Source: an uncultured Lachnospiraceae bacterium
GTDB lineage: Bacteria; Bacillota; Clostridia; Lachnospirales; Lachnospiraceae
DNA: 64,000 bases
Direction: 5' to 3'
NCBI GenBank assembly: GCA_910585825.1
Contig: CAJUEY010000007.1
Coordinates: forward strand, 1-64,000
Numbering within the stretch: the first letter of the stretch is position 1; each line of letters begins with the position of its first letter. Positions 8,831-16,724 of the stretch are shown here, piece after piece. Under the pieces are notes generated by a model. The model was not told where the DNA came from, made no database searches, and saw only the letters and a program-made list of their open reading frames with translations. The position numbers were made by a program, and so were the translations under genes.

Positions 8831-11800
8831 ATGGGAGCAAAAAAAACAGCAAAACGTTGGATCAGTTTGTTTCTGGTATGTATTTTGGCATTGCCGCTGC
8901 AGTTTATGCCGGTGCAGGCCGCAGAAACAGACGAAGTAATTACCTTAAAGAGCAGTGCGACAGATTCTGTACAGCTGAATTATTTTAAGTATACCGCGTA
9001 TGAGGGCAAAGAGTGGACCTTGAATGCAAGTGAGTCCTATATTGACCTTGGGGAGTCGGATTCACGGGCAGAAGAATGTTATTTTGAGATTTATTTCAGA
9101 GGAAATGCAATTAAAGTATCTGCCGCGAAAGGCCCCGCTCATGGAATTGTGAAATATACCATAGACGGAGGACATGAACAAATCGTGGATCTGTATAATG
9201 CCAACCGTCAGGAAAGCGTTGTATATCAGGTGAGCGGATTGACAGAAGGAGATCATGTGCTCAAAGCCGTGACGCAGACGTCCAAAAGCGGAACCAAGAT
9301 TGTCAATCAGGTAGTCAGTGCGGAAATTACGCATCAGCCTTACAAAGGGGGAACGCCGGATCTTGGAGGTACGATCGTAGATACCGATACGCAGTATACA
9401 CAGGATCGTTATGGCGAGGTGATTGGGAAAAATGTACTGTCTGGCAGATTGTCGGCCTGGAGAAATGACAAAGCCGTAGGAGAACTTGTATTGTTTTCCA
9501 GAAACTGCAGTCTGGAAGACGTTCAGATTCAGGCAGGCGCGCTTACCTGCGGGGATGCTGTTATTTCTTCAGAACATGTGAAGACGACATTTATAAAATC
9601 TGCAAAAGCATATAACGGCTCCTATCTGGGATATGGAGATCCGAATAGGGGCGTTCCGGCGGAAACCGCTTCAAACAGGAGTGAAACATCCGATATTCTT
9701 TATCAGGAAGGCGGATCGGTAGAAATCGGCTGGAACAGCTTACAGCCTGTCTGGGTGGAATTTGATATTCCAAAGGACGCAAAAGCAGGCAGTTATACGG
9801 GAACGCTTACTGCAACCGCAAAGGATTTTGAGCATCCGATTACATTTACCTATACCGTTGATGTGCAGGATGCCGTGCTTCCGGATGCAGAGGAATGGGG
9901 CGGTGTTTTTGATATTGAATTGTGGCAGTATCCCTACAGCAGTGCAGAATATTATAGGGTAGAGCCTTTTTCAGAAGCGCATCTTGAAATTATGAGATCC
10001 TCTATGCTAAAATACAAAGAAATCGGCGGTCATGCAATTACAACATCCATTGTAGAAGAAGCCTGGAACGGACAGACATACAGTGCCAATGAGGTACATT
10101 ATCCTTCTATGATTAAATGGACAAAAAACGCTGACGGCAGTTTCTCTTATAATTACAGTGATTTTGACAAATGGGTAGAATTCTGTAAATCTCTGGGGAT
10201 CGGAGATAAAATTGTGCTCTACAGTATTGCGCCCTGGCATAATTCCTTTACATATTGGGAAGGAGATACACTGGTAAAAGAAGGATTTTCAGCAGGAGAC
10301 GACCGCTATACGCAGGTATGGACAGCGTTTTTGACAGACTTAATCGCACATCTGGAGGAAAAAGGCTGGTTCGACGAGTCTTATATTGGAATTGACGAAA
10401 GAGGATTTTCTGCTGCGGCATTTGATTTGATTGATTCTGTGAAAAACAGTAAAGGCAAGAGCCTGAAGACTGCAGGAGCGATGGACGGATTTGTGAACAA
10501 AATGGATCTTGCCATGCGTGTGACGGATTTGAATATAGGAGATAACGCGGCAGCGGCTCATGCAGCAGAATTTGCAGAGCTTTTGGCGAACAGAGAAGAA
10601 AAGGGACTGCGGACAACGTTGTATTCCTGTACAGAGCATAGTCCGGGCAACTTCTCCTTAAGCATTCCGGCGGAGAGTTACTGGTCGGTGGTAAATGCAG
10701 CCAAAATGGGAACCGCGGGATTCTTGCGCTGGGCATATGACGCGTGGGTGGAAGATCCTCTTCGGGATACCACGCACAATGCATTTGAACCGGGAGACTG
10801 TTTTTTGATTTTCCCGGATGAAAAAGACGCCGCAAATCCTCAGAGCAAAAGTTCTGTGCGGTTAGAGCGTATGGCAGAGGCGGTTCGGGATGTGAATAAG
10901 CTGCGGCTGATTGAGAAGGAAAAACCGCAGTATTCCGAGGAGATACAGGATTTGTATGCAAAGATTCAGACGGCAGTCGGAACGTCCCGCAGTTACATGA
11001 GCGATTCGGCAAAATCTCAGCTGATAGAAGAAATGACGGCTTTCAAAGCCGGCGTGGAGGAAATTTCCGAGAAATATATTTGGAGCGAAAGGGAAGGACT
11101 TCATGTATTTAAACCAAGAATAGAGATGGAAACAGGGGAAACCCGGGAGATTGAATCGGATTTAGTCACTGCAGGGGAAGATAAGACGATTGTTTACGAA
11201 TCAAAGGATAAATCCGTTGCGACAGTAGACGCAAAGGGGATCGTTACCGCGAGAGGCGCAGGGGAGACGACCATTGTATTGGTAAACCGTCCCACCGGCT
11301 ATACAGCGTCTGTAAAGATTCGAGTAACAGAGAAGGAACCGCAGCCGATGCGCATTAGCAATACGCTGACGGACTATAAATTGCCGGAGAAATATTTATC
11401 TGATTTATATCAAGGGCCTCAGACCGGTGATGAACATTATCTGGGACAGCCGGATATGATTATGCTGGATGATCAAAAGACACTGTATACGGTATTTCCT
11501 GTGGGGCACGGCGTAGGCCGCATTATTATGATGGTGAGCCATGATGCGGGGGAAACCTGGGAAAAGAAAGAGAATATTCCGGAGTCCTGGAGAACTTCTT
11601 ACGAGACGCCGACCATCTATAAGCTGAATATGACAAATGGAGAAACCAAGCTCATTTTGATATCCGGAAGACCGGCGAGTTTTGGAGCTGCGACCGGAGG
11701 ATGGGATACTTCCGTTTCTACAGATGGCGGAGAGACATGGTCGGAGTTTCAGACGTATTGTGAAACATTTGCAGACGGCAGCCGGAATGATACGGTTGTT

Positions 11801-13435
11801 GCAATGGCAAGCCTGGTTCAAATGAAAGAAAATGGCGAATACATTGATAAATGGATGGGCGTATACCACGACGGCAATACATTTGTCAATTATAAGACAT
11901 ATCTGACCTTTGATAAAGAAGGAAATCAGCAATGGTCCATGCCGGAACCTTATTTGAGTGAATGGCGTGAAACAGAGAGCAGTCATCAGATTTGTGAAGT
12001 GGGTATGTTCCGCTCACCGGATGGGAACAGAATAGTGGCTTTGGCCAGAAATCAGACTCATAATGGTCCGGCGACGATGTTTTATTCGGATGATGAGGGG
12101 GAAAACTGGACAAAACCGGTTGCAATGCCGGGCTCTCTGGCCGGAGAACGCCATAAAATTCTGTATGATCCTACTGATCCGACAGGACAGAGGTTAATTG
12201 TAACATTCCGTGAAATTATATATGATTTAAACGGCAACAATCAGTTTGACGGCGGCAATGACTGGCTGGCGGGCGACTGGATTGCATGGGTTGGAACTTA
12301 TGAAGATATTATAGAAGGCAGAGAAGGATCTTATCGTATCCGCCTCTGCGAGGACTGGGCGGCAAATGCCAAGTCGGGAGATACCGGTTATACGGGAATG
12401 GCTGTGCTGCCGGACGGAACCTTTATTCTGGATACTTATGGACATTGGAACAGAGAATATTCAGAGAGTCTGCCGAATTACAATGTGTATAACGACCATT
12501 GCTGGATTAAGCAGGCGAAGTTTAAACTTTCGGATATAGATGAATCTCTGCGCGTGCCGGAATTAAAAGAGACGATAGAACAGGAATTGGAAAAGCTGCC
12601 GCAGTATTCGGATGTTTCTTGTTACACAGCTTCTACATGGGGCGCATATGAACAGGCGTTACAGAAAGTAGAACAGCTGAAAGCAAGTGAAAATGTGACA
12701 TATAGTGAAATGCAGGAAGCCTATGCCGCACTGGAAAAAGCCTATGAGGGTTTGGTGATGCGGGGAACGGATGAGGATTTGATTCTGAATGCGCAGCAGG
12801 CTCTTCAGCAGGCTCTTCAGCGGGCAGACGTAAAGAAAGGCACAACATGCGTCAGCTGGACGACAGAGAGTTGGAAGGTATTTATAGATGCATATAATGA
12901 AGCGAAGGCAGCTGTGGACTCTACAGATCTTGAAGAGTTAGAGAGGCTGCAGAAAAAGCTTATGGATGCAACAGACGGTCTTACTGTGGCTTCATGGGGG
13001 CCTCCGGAAACAGAGTTTGAGGCGGACGGAAGTCTTTACCGGATTATAAATGCAGCCGAAGGAACCGTGAAGCTGATAAAAGGAACGGATACCAAAAAGA
13101 TCACAATCAATTCCGTGGCCAGAAACGGTAAGAGTTATAAAGTTACTGCAATTGCCTCCAATGCATTTTTGAAATGCAAAAAGCTTCAGAATATTACGAT
13201 CGGTGCAAATGTGACAAGCATAGAGAAAAATGCATTTTATAACTGTACTAAAATCAAGAAAGTGATATTCAAAGGCAAGAAACTGCCGGCGATGAAAAAA
13301 GCATTTAAGAAAACAAATAAAAAACTAACCGTTAAAGTGCAAAAGAATCTGAAGAAGAAAGCGTCCATAAAAAATAAGACGATGAAGACGCTGAAAAAGG
13401 CGGGACTGAAGGTAACGCTGAACAATATAAAATAA
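8831..13435 (+). CDS. secreted multidomain glycosidase: GH123-like plus sialidase-fold domain
   Basis: 1534 residues with a signal peptide ending near FMPVQAAE (about 33). In order: an N-terminal beta-rich region (35-175), linker domains, a GH123/DUF4091-like catalytic region (about 350-660) with the Asp-Glu pair D522-E523 (YIGIDERG) and the RWAYDAW...DT...GD end typical of that family, a BIG2-type Ig domain (about 757-833), a six-bladed sialidase-like domain (about 840-1235) with Asp-boxes near 903, 963 and 1086 (SHDAGETW, STDGGETW, SDDEGENW), two FIVAR-like helical units (1243-1390), a BspA-type LRR and a Lys-rich tail (1395-1533). The GH123 family removes beta-GalNAc. The sialidase-like domain lacks a clear YRIP Arg, so its substrate may differ. 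There is no LPXTG motif. Confidence 0.85.
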   Translation: MGAKKTAKRWISLFLVCILALPLQFMPVQAAETDEVITLKSSATDSVQLNYFKYTAYEGKEWTLNASESYIDLGESDSRAEECYFEIYFRGNAIKVSAAKGPAHGIVKYTIDGGHEQIVDLYNANRQESVVYQVSGLTEGDHVLKAVTQTSKSGTKIVNQVVSAEITHQPYKGGTPDLGGTIVDTDTQYTQDRYGEVIGKNVLSGRLSAWRNDKAVGELVLFSRNCSLEDVQIQAGALTCGDAVISSEHVKTTFIKSAKAYNGSYLGYGDPNRGVPAETASNRSETSDILYQEGGSVEIGWNSLQPVWVEFDIPKDAKAGSYTGTLTATAKDFEHPITFTYTVDVQDAVLPDAEEWGGVFDIELWQYPYSSAEYYRVEPFSEAHLEIMRSSMLKYKEIGGHAITTSIVEEAWNGQTYSANEVHYPSMIKWTKNADGSFSYNYSDFDKWVEFCKSLGIGDKIVLYSIAPWHNSFTYWEGDTLVKEGFSAGDDRYTQVWTAFLTDLIAHLEEKGWFDESYIGIDERGFSAAAFDLIDSVKNSKGKSLKTAGAMDGFVNKMDLAMRVTDLNIGDNAAAAHAAEFAELLANREEKGLRTTLYSCTEHSPGNFSLSIPAESYWSVVNAAKMGTAGFLRWAYDAWVEDPLRDTTHNAFEPGDCFLIFPDEKDAANPQSKSSVRLERMAEAVRDVNKLRLIEKEKPQYSEEIQDLYAKIQTAVGTSRSYMSDSAKSQLIEEMTAFKAGVEEISEKYIWSEREGLHVFKPRIEMETGETREIESDLVTAGEDKTIVYESKDKSVATVDAKGIVTARGAGETTIVLVNRPTGYTASVKIRVTEKEPQPMRISNTLTDYKLPEKYLSDLYQGPQTGDEHYLGQPDMIMLDDQKTLYTVFPVGHGVGRIIMMVSHDAGETWEKKENIPESWRTSYETPTIYKLNMTNGETKLILISGRPASFGAATGGWDTSVSTDGGETWSEFQTYCETFADGSRNDTVVAMASLVQMKENGEYIDKWMGVYHDGNTFVNYKTYLTFDKEGNQQWSMPEPYLSEWRETESSHQICEVGMFRSPDGNRIVALARNQTHNGPATMFYSDDEGENWTKPVAMPGSLAGERHKILYDPTDPTGQRLIVTFREIIYDLNGNNQFDGGNDWLAGDWIAWVGTYEDIIEGREGSYRIRLCEDWAANAKSGDTGYTGMAVLPDGTFILDTYGHWNREYSESLPNYNVYNDHCWIKQAKFKLSDIDESLRVPELKETIEQELEKLPQYSDVSCYTASTWGAYEQALQKVEQLKASENVTYSEMQEAYAALEKAYEGLVMRGTDEDLILNAQQALQQALQRADVKKGTTCVSWTTESWKVFIDAYNEAKAAVDSTDLEELERLQKKLMDATDGLTVASWGPPETEFEADGSLYRIINAAEGTVKLIKGTDTKKITINSVARNGKSYKVTAIASNAFLKCKKLQNITIGANVTSIEKNAFYNCTKIKKVIFKGKKLPAMKKAFKKTNKKLTVKVQKNLKKKASIKNKTMKTLKKAGLKVTLNNIK

Positions 13436-13446
13436 AAAAGAAACAG

Positions 13447-13489
13447 AAAAACTGCCGCAGGGTGAAAAATCCACTGTGCGGCAGTTTTT
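13447..13489. terminator. bidirectional terminator between convergent genes
   Basis: AAAAACTGCCGCA (13447-13459) pairs with TGCGGCAGTTTTT (13477-13489). It has A and T runs on both sides and sits between the + gene ending at 13435 and the - gene ending at 13515, so it can serve both. Confidence 0.9.
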
Positions 13490-13514
13490 ATTTGCCATGC
13501 ATCTGATCAATGTT

Positions 13515-14627
13515 TTAGGACAGGTGGCTGAAAAGCGAAGTCTTCGTCTCCGCAGAAGTTTTTGCCATATCCACGTGCTGTATCGTGCCGCAGGTTCCGT
13601 TTTCATAGAGGAAAATGCCTGTTTTGCGTACCAGCGCATTGGTGGAATTGTCCTTAGATGAGTTGAGGGCAAAATCAGTCTGGGCATTGCCAAGATAAAT
13701 TGCGCCGACGCCTGCTTTTCCAAGGGCGCACAGCACATCTTTGCCGTTGGCGTCTTTTGTCCAGATGCGGAGCTGGTCAAAAATCGGATCGTTTTCATCA
13801 ATCCATCCGTTGCCGTCAGAATCGTAAGCGGCAAGATCTTTAAAGCCGTCTCCGCTTTTGGTACCAAATAATTCACTTCCGTCATTGATGATTCCGTCTC
13901 CGTTTTTATCCAGCGCCAAAAAACCGCTGCCGGAAGCTAAGTTGGAGATTAAATCCATGTTGCCGTCGGCGTCCAGATCAAAGTAAAATTTCTGATCGGT
14001 TACATTTGCCGAACTGGTATTTAAATTGATGACCAGAGGATCGCAAAGCGTGGACACCTGCTGCAGGGCGGGAGTTACAAAATTTGCACTGCTCACATAA
14101 GCCTCTTCAAAAGAGCGGCTCATGGTCATGGAAAGATTAAACTCAATTTCCCGGCCGTCGGCAGTCTTGACGGTGCCGGTAGTGGAAAACGATGTTTCTT
14201 CTGTTTCCGAATGGTAAGCGGTTTCTGTGTAATTTCCGGACATCGGCTGAATGCCGGCAGATAAGCCGCTGCTTAGAAAGCGGTTCTGAAAAATATTACC
14301 TTTGCCAAATAAAAGCATCATCAGGTAGTTGATGGATTGGGATTTTATGGTATGCATATCCGGTGTCGTTCTGCTGGTCATCGATACGGGGCTTCCGATG
14401 CTCTGCGCCTGTTTGAATTGATGAAAAAGGTCGTCTTTGGAATCGCCTGTATTCGGATAGCTGCTGCTTTTTCCGGAATCTGATTTTTCGCTGTAACGAT
14501 TGATTACTTTTAAATTGCTATTTCTCATTACTCCGCCGCCCCATAGTGAAAGGGAAGACGAGACAGCTGACGTGCGTTCATAACTCCTGCGTGATGTCAT
14601 GGCTACATTGCTTGACTGTATAATCAC
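13515..14627 (-). CDS. calcium-loop (EF-hand/VCBS-like) protein of unknown function
   Basis: 370 residues with no signal peptide. The N-terminus is rich in Ser, Thr and Asn. The middle holds several Asp-rich loops of the EF-hand or FG-GAP/VCBS kind: FDLDADGNMDL, LDKNGDGIINDGSELFG and YDSDGNGWIDENDP, followed by an Ala/Gly-rich beta region. These loops probably bind calcium. The start is GTG with an AGGAGGAG ribosome site 6 bases upstream. I do not recognise the family. It could be exported by an unusual route, like RTX-related proteins, but no transporter is adjacent. Convergent with the large secreted glycosidase. Confidence 0.7.
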   Translation of the reverse strand: MIIQSSNVAMTSRRSYERTSAVSSSLSLWGGGVMRNSNLKVINRYSEKSDSGKSSSYPNTGDSKDDLFHQFKQAQSIGSPVSMTSRTTPDMHTIKSQSINYLMMLLFGKGNIFQNRFLSSGLSAGIQPMSGNYTETAYHSETEETSFSTTGTVKTADGREIEFNLSMTMSRSFEEAYVSSANFVTPALQQVSTLCDPLVINLNTSSANVTDQKFYFDLDADGNMDLISNLASGSGFLALDKNGDGIINDGSELFGTKSGDGFKDLAAYDSDGNGWIDENDPIFDQLRIWTKDANGKDVLCALGKAGVGAIYLGNAQTDFALNSSKDNSTNALVRKTGIFLYENGTCGTIQHVDMAKTSAETKTSLFSHLS

Positions 14628-14687
14628 GTATACTCCTCCTATATTTCTGTCTGATTCATTTCATTTTGCTTCCCTGTAAAATGAAAT

Positions 14688-14735
14688 AAAAAAGACGGCA
14701 GATTTAAGAACTTCCATTTTCTTAAATATACCGTC
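14688..14735 (-). terminator. terminator of the CPBP protease gene
   Basis: GACGG (14694-14698) pairs with CCGTC (14731-14735), with an inner TTTAAGAA/TTCTTAAA stem. On the minus strand it is followed by a run of six T. Confidence 0.85.
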
Positions 14736-14770
14736 CATGGTTCCATTAAGAATTTTTGAATGCATTCAAA

Positions 14771-15634
14771 TTACATATCGGAAAAATCTGGTGAATGGTT
14801 AACACCTGGCATAGAAGTATTTTTATGAAATAAATATAATCCTGCTATACTGATCAAAACAAGAAGCAGCATCAGGAGTGGAGAATAGATTTCTATCATT
14901 CCGGAAATGGTTCCAAAACCGTTGTAAAGCATATGCAAAAGAGAAGAAATCCAAATGGAGCCGGTTCTGTGATATACATATCCAAGAAACAGTCCGATAA
15001 AAAACGCATAGATGCCCTGAATCGGATTTAAATGGAAAATAGCAAACAGCAGCGCCTGAAACAGATTGGCAGCCCAAAAAGGAAATGATTTTTCGGCAGA
15101 GGCGAGAATTACGCCTCGAAAAGTCAGTTCTTCTTCAATCGGACCAAGAAGCACTGCATATAAAATCAGCAGAAGAGAAGGGGAAGCGGAAGAAAATCCC
15201 GCTGTCTCCATAAGTTTTTCATAAAAATCCATCCATCCGGGAAGGAAGAAGGCAGAAAAACCTGTTATGACTGCAGAGGCAATTTGTAGTCCGGGGACTA
15301 CCAAAACAAGTCCCAGTAAGATTTTTGGATTGCCAAACTTGTCGGCTGGAAATTGCAGACTGCCGTGAAACTGACAGGAATACCATGTGCCGAAGATCAG
15401 TATGCCTGATATAGCAAAAGCAATGGAAACGACCATGCTGAAATTCTGATTGCTGTATATGGTCATAAGCTGTGATACAAGATCAGTATATCCAAGTTTC
15501 TGACCGGAGAGGATGCCGGAAAAGCAAACATAAAGCATAGAAAATCCCATAAGTGGAAACATTACAACAAACTGCAGTCCGATAGACGCAAAAAACGGTA
15601 AAAATGTAAAGAAAAAATATCCGATTTTTTTCAT
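14771..15634 (-). CDS. CPBP family intramembrane glutamic protease (CAAX/Abi)
   Basis: 287 residues with about eight membrane helices. The signature of the CPBP (CAAX protease/bacteriocin-immunity) family is present: EEELTFRG, then FHLNP, then the SLLHMLYN helix, giving the catalytic Glu pair, Arg and two His/Asn sites. The family cleaves membrane substrates or protects against bacteriocins. The substrate here is unknown, and no bacteriocin or peptide gene is adjacent. AAAGGAGG precedes the ATG. It stands alone with its own terminator. Confidence 0.88.
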   Translation of the reverse strand: MKKIGYFFFTFLPFFASIGLQFVVMFPLMGFSMLYVCFSGILSGQKLGYTDLVSQLMTIYSNQNFSMVVSIAFAISGILIFGTWYSCQFHGSLQFPADKFGNPKILLGLVLVVPGLQIASAVITGFSAFFLPGWMDFYEKLMETAGFSSASPSLLLILYAVLLGPIEEELTFRGVILASAEKSFPFWAANLFQALLFAIFHLNPIQGIYAFFIGLFLGYVYHRTGSIWISSLLHMLYNGFGTISGMIEIYSPLLMLLLVLISIAGLYLFHKNTSMPGVNHSPDFSDM

Positions 15635-15742
15635 GATAAGCCTCCTTTTTATGTTAGAATAAAAACGTTATGATTTGATCTTTAGCGTTACAGTAAAACA
15701 TTATAACATATACAGGAAAAAGTCGCAAACAGGAGAATAAAA

Positions 15743-16603
15743 ATGAAATGCCGGCATCTGAAATATGTGATATACAATAAACAAGAAATCGGACAAAAGA
15801 CCAGAATTTCCGGAATACTCAGACGTCATTCAATCATAGAGATTCTAATGGAATCCGAATCTTTGCGGGAATGCGTCAGGAAAAACAACATACCTGTGGA
15901 AGCGGCGCTGGCGCTTGCAGCCACAGACCAGATGATCAGGGAGGCCAATGAACTGTCTGTGGCAGTGCTGGGGTATCGAAATCCGATGTTTTCTTCGGAA
16001 GAGTTATATGGAACGGATTTTCTCGTGGAGAGTTTGGAAGAAATTGATTACTATTTTCTGGAACGGGTATATCAGAGAAAACATGGATTGCCCTGGAGAG
16101 TGATTGAGACGAGCCGATGCTATCTGAGGGAGATGACGCTTTTAGATCTGCCGGATCTTTACGAGTTGTACGGGCAGGAGGGTATGACCGATTATATGGA
16201 GCCTTTGTATGACAAAGAAGAAGAATATGCGTATGCAAAAGCTTATATCCAAAATATGTACCGCTATTACGGCTATGGCATGTGGCTGGTCAAAGACAGA
16301 AATACAGATAAACTAATTGGCAGGGCCGGATTTGATCATTTTGAATCAGAGGGAGCATATCTGCTTGAAATGGGATATGCAATATCCGTGTTTCGCCAGA
16401 GGCAGGGCTATGGTTTTGAAGTATGCCAGGCCATGCTTGCATATGCAAAAGAAGCAGAATTGGGTTTTGAACAGATTCACTGTTTTGTACAGAAAGAAAA
16501 TACAGCGTCTTTAGCGCTTTTAGAAAAGCTGGGTTTTCGATTTGCAGGTTCTAAAATCCGCAATGAGAAAAAGCTTTTTTGGTATGTTTTTGATTTGAAA
16601 TAG
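15743..16603 (+). CDS. GNAT acetyltransferase with an extra N-terminal domain
   Basis: 286 residues. The C-terminal half (about 125-280) is a RimJ-type GNAT domain: CYLREMTLLDLPDLYELY, an acetyl-CoA loop near FRQRQGYGFEV, and a final NTASLALLEKLGF helix. The first 120 residues form a separate alpha/beta unit. Its ATDQMIREANELSVAVLGYRNP stretch resembles the tail half of a HAD-like or sugar-nucleotide fold, but no catalytic Asp is clear. The substrate (protein N-terminus or small amine) cannot be told. Confidence 0.8.
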   Translation: MKCRHLKYVIYNKQEIGQKTRISGILRRHSIIEILMESESLRECVRKNNIPVEAALALAATDQMIREANELSVAVLGYRNPMFSSEELYGTDFLVESLEEIDYYFLERVYQRKHGLPWRVIETSRCYLREMTLLDLPDLYELYGQEGMTDYMEPLYDKEEEYAYAKAYIQNMYRYYGYGMWLVKDRNTDKLIGRAGFDHFESEGAYLLEMGYAISVFRQRQGYGFEVCQAMLAYAKEAELGFEQIHCFVQKENTASLALLEKLGFRFAGSKIRNEKKLFWYVFDLK

Positions 16604-16665
16604 AGTGAGAGAGGCAAAAAAACAGAGAAAATCAGCGTCAGAAAGATTTTTGTTTGTTTTAATCG

Positions 16666-16694
16666 TTGCAATTTGACGTATAATTCATTATAAT
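16666..16694 (+). promoter_or_regulatory. sigma-A promoter upstream of rel
   Basis: TTGCAA at 16666-16671 and TATAAT at 16689-16694 with a 17-base spacer, about 30 bases before the rel start codon. Confidence 0.65.
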
Positions 16695-16724
16695 ACTTAC
16701 TTAATTAAACGGAGCGTTCAAAAG

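Noticed and set aside
10248..11012. 254-codon open frame opposite the large glycosidase gene
   Set aside because: It is antisense to a clear coding region, with no ribosome site and an unnatural composition.
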